Assembly: GCA_026990725.1 (NCBI GenBank)
Contig: JALXCX010000092.1
Location: 1 to 7,790, forward strand
Direction: 5' to 3'
From: Desulfobulbaceae bacterium
GTDB lineage: Bacteria; Desulfobacterota; Desulfobulbia; Desulfobulbales; Desulfobulbaceae
DNA length: 7,790 nt
The notes beneath the pieces were generated by a model, which was given only the letters and a program-made list of their open reading frames with translations, was not told where the DNA came from and did no database searches. Positions 1 through 5,431 of this stretch are shown here, piece by piece; within the stretch, counting starts at the first letter, position 1; each line of letters opens with the position of its first letter. Made by a program: the position numbers and the translations under genes.

Positions 1-173
1 TGCGCAACTGGCTTCTTCCCTGCCTGCTGGTCTGGCTGGCAGGAACAGTTGACGAGCTCATCCAGTGGTGGCTGCCCATGCGGGTTTTTGACGTGCGGGA
101 TATTGTTTTTAACGGAGTGGCAGCCATGAACGGCCTTGCCCTTTTTGCCACCGGCAGAACCAGCTCTTCCTGA
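1..173 (+). CDS. VanZ-like membrane protein, 3' end only (partial)
   Basis: An open frame enters from the left edge, with its first full codon at position 3, and stops at TGA 171-173. That leaves 56 C-terminal residues. They read as a hydrophobic segment (visible residues 4-16), then DELIQWWLPMR, then FDVRDIVFNG and another apolar segment. The spaced residues D17, E18, Q21, P25, R27, D30, D33 and N37 match the DE..Q...P.R..D..D...N pattern of VanZ-family integral membrane proteins. These are small multi-helix proteins of mostly unknown biochemical role, and the founding member gives low-level teicoplanin resistance. The start and at least two helices lie outside the window. The gene converges on rlmB with only 4 nt between the two stop codons. 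The family call is by motif recognition on a fragment; another small membrane protein is possible. Confidence 0.62.
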   Translation, partial: RNWLLPCLLVWLAGTVDELIQWWLPMRVFDVRDIVFNGVAAMNGLALFATGRTSSS

Positions 174-177
174 AACC

Positions 178-969
178 CTACTGTTGCTGACGCAGCACCT
201 CAAACATGACCAGGGCAGCGGCGACCGAGACGTTGAGTGAATCAAAATCAGCAGCCATGGGAATGGTGATGAGATGGTCACATTGTTTTTTCACCAACGG
301 GCGGATCCCCTTGCCTTCACTGCCAATCACCAGGCCGATCTTACCACTGAAATCTGAGGCGTACATTGATACGGCTTCCGGCTCCACCACGGTGCCGTAA
401 ATCCAGAAACCAGATTCCTTGAGCTCTTTGAGGGTATCGGCAAGATTGACGATCTGACAGATTGTAAGTCGGGAAATGGCCCCTGCCGATGTTTTGGCAA
501 CAGTACCGGAGAGCGGAGCGCTTCGTTCACGGGTGAGAATCACGGCTTCAAACCCGGCGGCTAGCGCTGAACGAAGAATAGAGCCAAGATTACGAGGGTC
601 CTGAATGGAATCAAGTATCAGGATACGTTGGGAGTGTGTCGCAGCATAAGCAACCAGCTCCGCAAGCGAAACACATTCGGCCTCGGACTGACGGGCAACC
701 ACGCCCTGATGCCTGCAACCACGAGGAACCCCAAGCCGGTCAGGCTCTACAAAACGAACCCGGACCTTATGCTGCCGGGCCGCATCAATGACCTCCTGCA
801 GTCGTGCCCCTGCTTTACCCTTTTGGACAAGAACTTCCCGCAACCCTTTGGGGTTGTGCAAAAGAGCCTCTGTCACACTGTTTAAACCCCAGATCATATC
901 ATCGGGCAGTCGGTCGTGCTCTACTCTTTTCTGCTGGCGGTTCTTCTTTGTCCTGTACGCTCCGGCCAT
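178..969 (-). CDS. rlmB: 23S rRNA (guanosine-2'-O-)-methyltransferase RlmB (SpoU/TrmH family)
   Basis: This 263-residue SPOUT-class enzyme uses S-adenosylmethionine to methylate a ribose 2'-OH. RlmB itself modifies G2251 (E. coli numbering) in the 23S peptidyl-transferase P loop. A basic tail (1-16) precedes the substrate-binding domain, which begins GLNSVTEALLHNP (28-40). The three SpoU motifs follow: motif 1, DSIQDPRNLGSILRSA (120-135), with catalytic Asn127 and Arg133; motif 2, IGLVIGSEGKGI (211-222); and motif 3, ITIPMAADFDSLNVSVAAAL (235-254). Motifs 2 and 3 form the knotted cofactor site. The length and N-terminal domain fit RlmB better than TrmH, which recognises tRNA Gm18, but the target is inferred. 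ATG at 969-967 lies 3 nt after the gmk stop with only a weak upstream GGGA, which suggests translation coupled to gmk. It is the last gene of the yicC-remA-gmk-rlmB run. Confidence 0.9.
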   Translation of the reverse strand: MAGAYRTKKNRQQKRVEHDRLPDDMIWGLNSVTEALLHNPKGLREVLVQKGKAGARLQEVIDAARQHKVRVRFVEPDRLGVPRGCRHQGVVARQSEAECVSLAELVAYAATHSQRILILDSIQDPRNLGSILRSALAAGFEAVILTRERSAPLSGTVAKTSAGAISRLTICQIVNLADTLKELKESGFWIYGTVVEPEAVSMYASDFSGKIGLVIGSEGKGIRPLVKKQCDHLITIPMAADFDSLNVSVAAALVMFEVLRQQQ

Positions 970-972
970 GAC

Positions 973-1581
973 TCAGTCCGTTCCCGCTGCCGGAAGGCCG
1001 TCTTTTCCCCGGCGCCTGCGACACCGCTCGGCAATAATAATGGCTTTAAGAGACTCCACGGCCTCGTCCAGATCATCATTGACTATAAGATAGGTGTACT
1101 TGCCTGCCTCCTGCATCTCCTTTTCAGCACCGGCAAGACGCACCCGCAGGCTTTCCTCGGTCTCTGTTCCCCGGCCACGCAGACGTCTTGCCAGCTCAGA
1201 TAACGATGGGGGCGCAATAAACACACTCACAGGATCAGCATTGTTGCGAATAAGCTCTGCTCCCTGCACATCAATATCAAGAACAACATCAAACCCCCTG
1301 GCCAGCCGCTGCTCTACATCCTGTCTGGAAGTACCATACAGGTTTCCATGTACCCTGGCCCATTCGAGAAAACCAGATGGCTGCTGATCACTTATTTCAA
1401 GAAACTCATCGGCTTGGACAAAATGATAATCCCGGCCGTCTTTTTCACCAGCACGGGGCTCACGGGTGGTATGAGATACCGAAAAAACAAGACCGGGCAG
1501 ATCGGCCATCACACGCTTAAGCAGCGTTGTTTTACCACAACCGGACGGGGCGGAAAGAACCAATAAAAAGCCTTCAGTCAT
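973..1581 (-). CDS. gmk: Guanylate kinase
   Basis: Gmk phosphorylates GMP to GDP with ATP in the cytoplasm, feeding GTP, dGTP and (p)ppGpp pools. The 202-residue product starts MTEGFLLVLSAPSGCGKTTL, which carries the P-loop at 10-19 (Lys17, Thr18). The guanylate kinase signature follows as TTREPRAGEKDGRDYHF (38-54), with Arg40, Arg43, Glu46 and Tyr52 in the GMP-binding region. GNLYGT is at 79-84 and DIDVQGA forms the Walker-B-like strand. Length is typical for the family. The frame is open 40 codons further upstream, but that extension lies inside remA and has no family resemblance. The ATG at 1581-1579 has GGAG 7 nt upstream and begins directly before the P-loop domain. It overlaps the end of remA by 8 nt, so translation is probably coupled. 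Confidence 0.96.
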   Translation of the reverse strand: MTEGFLLVLSAPSGCGKTTLLKRVMADLPGLVFSVSHTTREPRAGEKDGRDYHFVQADEFLEISDQQPSGFLEWARVHGNLYGTSRQDVEQRLARGFDVVLDIDVQGAELIRNNADPVSVFIAPPSLSELARRLRGRGTETEESLRVRLAGAEKEMQEAGKYTYLIVNDDLDEAVESLKAIIIAERCRRRRGKDGLPAAGTD

Positions 1582-1873
1582 CTTCCATCTCCAAAGGCCG
1601 CAGGAGCCGGGCAGGATCCCGCATGTGTTCTTCAAGGGCAGCCAGACGCTGATTAATCGTTTCAGGCTGCACCGAAGAAAGCACCAGATGACCTGTATCA
1701 AGAATGATAATTGCCCTGGTGCGGCGGCCTTCTGTTACATCGATAAGTTTATGCTCCTGACGGGCTTCATCTTTTATTTTTCTGACAGGAGATGAACCCG
1801 GATTGACCACCGCAAGAATACGGCTTATTTTCACGGCATTGCCAAAACCGACATTGATAAGTCTGTTATCCAT
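1574..1873 (-). CDS. remA: RemA-like DNA-binding regulator (DUF370 family)
   Basis: This 99-residue protein begins MDNRLINVGFGNAVKISRIL and contains LIDVTEGRRTRAIIILDTGH (43-62) and SSVQPETINQRL, all hallmarks of DUF370/RemA. In Bacillus subtilis RemA is a ring-forming DNA-binding activator of biofilm-matrix and osmoprotection genes. Arginines reported as needed for DNA binding lie near the N-terminal helix and in the GRRTR loop; the equivalents here are Arg18, Arg50 and Arg51. The acidic tail after about residue 80 looks slightly longer than in the Bacillus protein. The ATG at 1873-1871 lies 24 nt after the yicC stop, with a weak GGA 7 nt upstream, and the 3' end overlaps gmk by 8 nt. The yicC-remA-gmk order is seen in many bacteria. 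Its target genes in this organism cannot be told from the window. Confidence 0.86.
   Translation of the reverse strand: MDNRLINVGFGNAVKISRILAVVNPGSSPVRKIKDEARQEHKLIDVTEGRRTRAIIILDTGHLVLSSVQPETINQRLAALEEHMRDPARLLRPLEMEDD
1589..1592 (-). promoter_or_regulatory. Ribosome binding site that fixes the gmk start
   Basis: GGAG reads on the minus strand 7 nt before the gmk ATG at 1581, inside the last codons of remA. It supports the short gmk form over the longer open frame reaching back to 1701. Confidence 0.7.
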
Positions 1874-1897
1874 AACTATTCCATCACAACACAGGAG

Positions 1898-2779
1898 CTA
1901 CTCAAGATTCTGTACCTGTTCCCGAAGTTTTTCAATTTCATTTTTCATTTCAACACCCAGATGGGCAATGGCTGCATTGGAAATTTTAGAGGCCAGGGTG
2001 TTTACTTCCCTCAGAAACTCCTGCAGAAGAAAATCAAGCCGCCGCCCCACCGGCTCGTCACTGTCCAGAAAGGCACGAAACTGGCCAATGTGGCTGGCCA
2101 GCCGAACAACCTCTTCGGTCACATCGGCCTTATCAGCCATGACTGCCGTTTCCTGGGCCAGCCGCATGGGATCAATATCAAGACCGTCAAGAAGCCTGGC
2201 GATCCGCCCGGTAAGTTCCTGCTGACGCCGGGCAAGAACCTCGGGGATGGCGTTTTCAATTGTCTGGACAATACCTGCAAAGGTATCAAGCCGGTCCAAA
2301 AGATCCTTTTTTAAGGACTGCCCTTCCCGCTCACGCATTGCCGCGCATTCCTGCAAGGCAGATATCACTGCCTGTTCCACAAGGGGCCACTCTCCATCAA
2401 GGTCCGGACTCTGCTCTTCAAGTGTAATGATCTCACGTTGGCTCAGAAGGTCTTCGAGTCGCACGCGGGAACTCAAGCTAAATTCATCAACAAGTTCCTG
2501 CAGACAGCTATGCTGCTGACGAGCCAGATCCATATCCACACTGAGCAGGGGGGAACTACTGCTTTTTCCCTTCAGAGAAAGGGTTATTTCCACACGCCCT
2601 CTGTCCTGACGGGAGGCTACAATTTTTTTTATCCGCTCTTCCAGGCTGACAAACGCACGGGGAAGAACGACCTTCTGGTCAAGAAAACGGTGATTCACCG
2701 TTCGGATTTCGACAATCCAGCTCCGTTCATCCGCACTGGCGGTTCCCCGGCCAAAGCCGGTCATACTGCGTGGTCGCAT
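1898..2779 (-). CDS. yicC: YicC/YloC family endoribonuclease
   Basis: This 293-residue protein has the paired family signatures. The N-terminal part is SMTGFGRG (5-12) followed by VEIRTVNHRFLDQKVVLP (23-40), and the C-terminal DUF1732 part is GRRLDFLLQEFLREVNTLAS (245-264). A charged, probably helical middle region (about 80-240) joins them. YicC proteins form a clamp-like oligomer with endoribonuclease activity, and in E. coli YicC influences decay of the sRNA RyhB; substrates here are unknown. A family consensus would read NTLGSK where this protein has NTLASK, a mild change. The start ATG at 2779 is preceded only by purine-rich AAGAGAAGAAG, not a strong Shine-Dalgarno. It heads the yicC-remA-gmk-rlmB unit and lies 81 nt after the rfaE1 stop, a gap that contains a candidate promoter. 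Confidence 0.92.
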   Translation of the reverse strand: MRPRSMTGFGRGTASADERSWIVEIRTVNHRFLDQKVVLPRAFVSLEERIKKIVASRQDRGRVEITLSLKGKSSSSPLLSVDMDLARQQHSCLQELVDEFSLSSRVRLEDLLSQREIITLEEQSPDLDGEWPLVEQAVISALQECAAMREREGQSLKKDLLDRLDTFAGIVQTIENAIPEVLARRQQELTGRIARLLDGLDIDPMRLAQETAVMADKADVTEEVVRLASHIGQFRAFLDSDEPVGRRLDFLLQEFLREVNTLASKISNAAIAHLGVEMKNEIEKLREQVQNLE

Positions 2780-2804
2780 AATTCTTCTTCTCTTGCGTCT
2801 ACTC

Positions 2805-2818
2805 CCCTGCCCACAGGG
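2805..2818 (-). other. Short GC stem-loop at the predicted 5' end of the yicC transcript
   Basis: On the minus strand CCCTG-TGGG-CAGGG forms a perfect 5-bp stem with a 4-nt loop. It begins one base after the start site predicted from the promoter at 2826-2855. No T-run follows, so it is not an intrinsic terminator for rfaE1. A 5'-terminal stem-loop that protects the messenger is the simplest reading, by inference. Confidence 0.4.
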
Positions 2819-2825
2819 CGGGGGG

Positions 2826-2855
2826 ATTATGTTTGTTTACTTTAAACCCTGTAAA
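2826..2855 (-). promoter_or_regulatory. Candidate sigma-70 promoter for yicC-remA-gmk-rlmB
   Basis: On the minus strand TTTACA (2855-2850) and CATAAT (2831-2826) are separated by 18 nt. Each matches five of six bases of the -35 and -10 consensus. It sits in the intergenic gap just before yicC. Seven bases after the -10 is a G at 2819, a plausible start point giving a leader of about 40 nt. Confidence 0.55.
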
Positions 2856-2860
2856 AAGGC

Positions 2861-3856
2861 TCACACATCATCAAGAGTGGCAAACAACTCTAAACGACTG
2901 ACAGAGGCGGTACCCACTTTCCCCACCACAATACCTGCCGCGTGGTTTGCCAGAACAGCAGACTCGATCATGCTGCATCCGGCAGCAAGGCCCAGGGCAA
3001 GGGTTGCCGCAACAGTGTCGCCAGCTCCGGTCACATCAAAAACCTCTTTGGCCATGGTCGGGACGGTCACCAGCTCCCTGCCCTGCTCAAGCAGGGCCAT
3101 ACCGGCCTCGCCACGGGTAATAAGCACGCCCTGACAGTTAATTTTCCTGCGAATTGCCCGGGCAGCAGCCAGTAGGCTCTTTTCATCAACAATCTCCACC
3201 TCGCTGATGAGGGTTGCCTCGTGGTTATTGGGAGTAATCACGGTTGCCCCTGAAAAAAAGTGGACGTGGGCCGGCTTGGGATCGACAATCAAAGGCAGGG
3301 GTTTACCGGTTTGTTCACGGGTTCTGTTCACCAGCGTGTGCAGATGCTCCATCAAGGAGCTATTGATCACTCCTTTGGCATAATCAGAAACAATCACTGC
3401 ATCAAAATCAGCAAGATGGTCGCCAAGATAGTCCACCATTTTCTGCATAACTTCCGGAGACGGGCTACCGGTCTGTTCACGGTCGTAACGAACAACCTGC
3501 TGCCCCTGGGCCACGACACGGGTCTTAACAGTTGTCGGCCGTGAGCTGCGCACCAGCCCCTCAACCGGAGCCTTGACGTCCCCCATTAGCTGAACAAGAG
3601 TTTCTCCCATGGAATCGTTGCCGATGATTCCGCACAGAGCGCATCGCCCTCCAAGAGAAACAATATTGCGCAATACATTGGCGCTGCCGCCAAGAAGCAG
3701 TTCTTCATTGGTTACATTGACCACAGGCACAGGCGCTTCCGGTGAAATACGGGACACCGATCCCCAGATAAACTGATCAACTATCAGGTCACCGATAACA
3801 AGAATATTGGTTTTGGCAAAACAATCAACGGCTCGCTTAAGTGACTCGGTATCCAT
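2861..3856 (-). CDS. rfaE1: D-glycero-beta-D-manno-heptose-7-phosphate kinase (RfaE1/HldA type, PfkB fold)
   Basis: This cytoplasmic ribokinase-fold enzyme phosphorylates heptose-7-phosphate at C1 using ATP, a step towards ADP-heptose for the LPS inner core. The 331 residues show the heptose-kinase N-terminus, GDLIVDQFIWGSVSRISPEA (22-41) with APVPVV. Then come GGSANV (56-61), the substrate-loop region TRVVAQGQQVVRYDRE (112-127), SDYAKG (157-162), DPK (192-194), TPNNHE (208-213) and the PfkB signature DVTGAGDT (274-281), in which Asp280 is the catalytic base. The chain ends after the kinase domain, so it lacks the cytidylyl/adenylyltransferase half of E. coli HldE; a separate RfaE2/HldC should be encoded elsewhere. 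Its ATG overlaps the upstream Fe-S gene stop as TGATG, with GGAG 11 nt upstream, implying coupled translation. Another PfkB sugar kinase is possible but the N-terminal motif favours heptose. Confidence 0.9.
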   Translation of the reverse strand: MDTESLKRAVDCFAKTNILVIGDLIVDQFIWGSVSRISPEAPVPVVNVTNEELLLGGSANVLRNIVSLGGRCALCGIIGNDSMGETLVQLMGDVKAPVEGLVRSSRPTTVKTRVVAQGQQVVRYDREQTGSPSPEVMQKMVDYLGDHLADFDAVIVSDYAKGVINSSLMEHLHTLVNRTREQTGKPLPLIVDPKPAHVHFFSGATVITPNNHEATLISEVEIVDEKSLLAAARAIRRKINCQGVLITRGEAGMALLEQGRELVTVPTMAKEVFDVTGAGDTVAATLALGLAAGCSMIESAVLANHAAGIVVGKVGTASVSRLELFATLDDV

Positions 3857-4674
3857 CAGCTGTCAAGCTCCGCCAGTCTGTCTGCCAAACGCTCGGCGGC
3901 AAAAACAAGTGATTCAAGATCAAGAAAATCCATAACATGTGTATCAAATAGTACTTTCACTTTGGCGTCAAAACCGTCCTCTGGCTCCTCGTCCCAAAAA
4001 AGAAGATAATGCGGAACCCGGGGCAGTACGGGGATAACCATACCCACTTCTGCACTCTGATCTCCGGGGCCGCCTGCGCCTCCGATCTGTTGACAGAGAG
4101 TGCCTAACACATCAGCACGACCACTGAATCTTTTTGCCAGCCTGAGCTCGCAATAGGTGGCCAGGGTACGAATTTTTGAAATAGAGTTGGGCAGGCTCTC
4201 CATCCCAACCCAGTTACCCTCTGGTCTCCTGCCGCCGCCAAAGGCGACATAATTATAGAGCAGGATCTGATCTCTTGGATCAACAAGCTGCCGACCACCC
4301 ACAATAACTTCATCCCTATCAAGTATTACCTGACGGCCAAGATAGATAAATCGCAGCTCATCAGGCGTGTTCTCTTGCCAATCTGCGCCAAGACGAACAG
4401 AAAGACTCTTAAACTCAAGATCCAGTACCTTGGATTTAAGATGTGCCACAAGGGCCATGTCGCGTTCTTCCTGACCACGCTCAACGGCTTCAAGGCCAAC
4501 ATTATTTTTTTGGGGAGACAGCTCTTCGGGAAGGTCTTTTTTATTCAAATAAGGGCAGAGTTCAGGAGAAACTCCGCCCTTGGTCACCGCTACAGCAAAA
4601 GCCAGACAGGCCGGATAACCGCACTCACCGCAATTAGTTGCGGGAATAAATTTAAGAAACTGGTGCGGTGTCAT
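3856..4674 (-). CDS. DUF3786 protein with N-terminal [4Fe-4S] domain, function unknown
   Basis: The N-terminus of this 272-residue protein holds PATNCGECGYPACLAFA and a later cysteine in SPELCPYL. Together they place Cys15, Cys18, Cys23 and Cys40 in a CX2CX4CX16C pattern, as in the Fe-S domain (PF04060 type) of RnfB and of the corrinoid Fe-S protein large subunit, which binds one [4Fe-4S] cluster. The remainder matches the DUF3786 style, with ILLYNYVAFGGG (137-148), a Gly-rich stretch near 198-204, and PHYLLFWDEEPEDGFDAKVKVLFD (221-244). There is no signal peptide or membrane segment, so it is probably a cytoplasmic redox or cofactor-related protein. A frame-opening TTG at 4677 sits next to ATG at 4674. 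I prefer the ATG, which has AAGGA 9 nt upstream overlapping the ompH stop (TAAGGA). It is 12 nt after ompH and overlaps rfaE1 by one base. No biochemical role is assigned. Confidence 0.8.
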   Translation of the reverse strand: MTPHQFLKFIPATNCGECGYPACLAFAVAVTKGGVSPELCPYLNKKDLPEELSPQKNNVGLEAVERGQEERDMALVAHLKSKVLDLEFKSLSVRLGADWQENTPDELRFIYLGRQVILDRDEVIVGGRQLVDPRDQILLYNYVAFGGGRRPEGNWVGMESLPNSISKIRTLATYCELRLAKRFSGRADVLGTLCQQIGGAGGPGDQSAEVGMVIPVLPRVPHYLLFWDEEPEDGFDAKVKVLFDTHVMDFLDLESLVFAAERLADRLAELDS

Positions 4675-4683
4675 CAAAGGCTG

Positions 4684-4688
4684 TCCTT
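4684..4688 (-). promoter_or_regulatory. Ribosome binding site of the Fe-S gene, overlapping the ompH stop
   Basis: AAGGA on the minus strand shares bases with the TAA stop of ompH (4689-4687) and lies 9 nt before ATG 4674. The arrangement supports the ATG over the TTG at 4677 and suggests ribosome hand-over from ompH. Confidence 0.6.
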
Positions 4689-5220
4689 ACTTCATCTTGG
4701 CATTCAGCGCTTTTGTGGTTGCCGCTGTTATGTCATCACCCTTTTCGGCGTAAAGCACACCATTGCGCGGCAAAACGATGCTATAGCCCTTATCTTTGGC
4801 CACTTCGGAGACAACTGTCTCAAGTTTTTTCATGATAGGGGTTAAATACTTTTCCTGCATTTTTTTCATTTCCAGATTGGCGTCTTCCTGTTTTTCGCCG
4901 AGGCTCTGCCGTTTTTTCTGAAACTCTCTGGCTTTTTCTTTGCGTTTGTCTTCGCTCCAGGCTGATGATTTCTTCTCAATCTCCTTTTGCAGGGAGACCA
5001 GAGCAGTCTCATCTTTTTTAAAGCTTGCTTTAAGTTCTTCCATCCGTTTTTCCACTTTCGCCTTGGCCTTTTTGCCGGCTTCGGAGTCGACGAGAACCTT
5101 TTGGATATTAATTACCGCAACCTTGCTGCTTGCCGCAAACACAGGGACACTGGTCAATAGCGAAACCAATAAAAAAACCGCAACAGTTGTAACACTGCCC
5201 ATCTTGACAATCTTTTTCAC
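4687..5220 (-). CDS. skp: Periplasmic OMP chaperone, Skp/OmpH family
   Basis: Skp/OmpH proteins are periplasmic trimers that hold unfolded outer-membrane proteins between the Sec translocon and the Bam complex. The preferred product has 177 residues. It has a lysine-rich start (MKKIVK), a hydrophobic core (10-24) and a signal-peptidase I site after VPVFA (29), giving a mature protein that begins ASSKVAVINIQ. KVAVINIQKVLVDSEAGKKA is the typical first strand and helix start. A long Lys/Glu-rich region (about 45-135) should form the coiled-coil arms. The C-terminal part, KGYSIVLPRNGVLYAE (144-159), is the returning body strand. The GTG at 5220-5218 is chosen over the ATG at 5259 because GGAG lies 7 nt before it and the signal peptide then starts correctly. 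bamA, lpxD and fabZ, its usual neighbours, are absent on both sides within the window. Confidence 0.87.
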   Translation of the reverse strand: MKKIVKMGSVTTVAVFLLVSLLTSVPVFAASSKVAVINIQKVLVDSEAGKKAKAKVEKRMEELKASFKKDETALVSLQKEIEKKSSAWSEDKRKEKAREFQKKRQSLGEKQEDANLEMKKMQEKYLTPIMKKLETVVSEVAKDKGYSIVLPRNGVLYAEKGDDITAATTKALNAKMK

Positions 5221-5227
5221 AGTCAGA

Positions 5228-5233
5228 CTCCTT
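5228..5233 (-). promoter_or_regulatory. Strong ribosome binding site that sets the GTG start of skp
   Basis: AAGGAG on the minus strand ends 7 nt before GTG 5220. The upstream ATG at 5259 has no such site and would add 13 charged residues before the signal peptide. Confidence 0.75.
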
Positions 5234-5257
5234 TCTTTTTCAAAATAATTATCAAAC

Positions 5258-5279
5258 AAAAAATTCGGAATAACCCGAA
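5258..5279 (-). terminator. Hairpin followed by T6 in the skp leader (terminator or attenuator)
   Basis: On the minus strand TTCGG-GTTATT-CCGAA (5279-5264) forms a 5-bp stem with a 6-nt loop, followed at once by six Ts (5263-5258). The shape is that of a weak intrinsic terminator. It lies 37 nt before the skp start codon and 152 nt after the pal stop. It could end pal read-through or attenuate transcription into skp. The short stem keeps confidence modest. Confidence 0.4.
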
Positions 5280-5309
5280 AACCTCTACTTGATTAGGATA
5301 AAACGCCTA

Positions 5310-5338
5310 CATATAAACACAACGGCACAAAAACTCAA
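5310..5338 (-). promoter_or_regulatory. Possible sigma-70 promoter for skp
   Basis: On the minus strand TTGAGT (5338-5333) and TATATG (5315-5310) are 17 nt apart, each matching four of six consensus bases. The -35 falls inside the long hairpin at 5322-5366, so the two assignments may compete. It would give a leader of roughly 80 nt that includes the hairpin with T6. Confidence 0.3.
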
Positions 5339-5366
5339 AGAAAACATCCTTTAAGTCCTGTGCCGT
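5322..5366 (-). other. 45-nt two-stem inverted repeat between pal and skp
   Basis: Outer arms ACGGCACA and TGTGCCGT (8 bp, perfect) enclose inner arms ACTTAAAG and CTTTGAGT with an 8-nt loop, as read on the minus strand. The inner stem contains one G-U pair in minus-strand RNA, where the plus strand would have a C-A mismatch. The GG and TTT between the stems could add two more G-U pairs. The structure is therefore expected in the minus-strand transcript, as a pal 3' end, a processed element or an RNA regulator. The sequence that follows is T-rich but not a clean U-tract, so I do not call it a terminator. Confidence 0.5.
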
Positions 5367-5390
5367 AAATACTCTTTTTTTAATCCCCGC

Positions 5391-5424
5391 CCCGGATTGC
5401 CGGGTGGGTACGGGTACAGCCCGG
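5391..5424 (-). repeat. Three mutually complementary CCGGG/CCCGG segments after pal
   Basis: Reading the minus strand from the pal stop, CCGGG (5424-5420), CCCGG (5404-5400) and CCGGG (5395-5391) occur in order. The middle copy can pair with either flanking copy; the 3' pairing has a CAAT loop. An A-run rather than a T-run follows, so it is not a standard intrinsic terminator. Confidence 0.4.
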
Positions 5425-5431
5425 AGTAGTC

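Noticed and set aside
185..197. TGCTG-ACG-CAGCA hairpin near the rlmB and VanZ stops as a bidirectional terminator
   Set aside because: It is short, is formed by the Gln codons at the rlmB end, and has no T-run on either strand.
1582..1701. N-terminal extension of gmk by 40 codons
   Set aside because: It lies within remA, has no similarity to guanylate kinases, and the internal ATG at 1581 has a good ribosome site directly before the P-loop.
2438..2845. A 135-codon plus-strand open frame opposite yicC
   Set aside because: It mirrors the yicC coding sequence in another frame and has no recognisable motif.
4375..4845. A 156-codon open frame on the plus strand across the Fe-S gene and skp
   Set aside because: It is antisense to two well-supported genes, resembles no family, and has a basic, low-complexity composition typical of a shadow frame.
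5221..5259. Upstream ATG start for skp at 5259
   Set aside because: It would place charged residues before the signal peptide and lacks a ribosome site, whereas GTG 5220 has AAGGAG at 7 nt.
5381..5404. Intrinsic terminator just after pal
   Set aside because: The CCCGG/CCGGG hairpin is followed on the minus strand by GC bases and then As, and on the plus strand the T-run lies on the wrong side.
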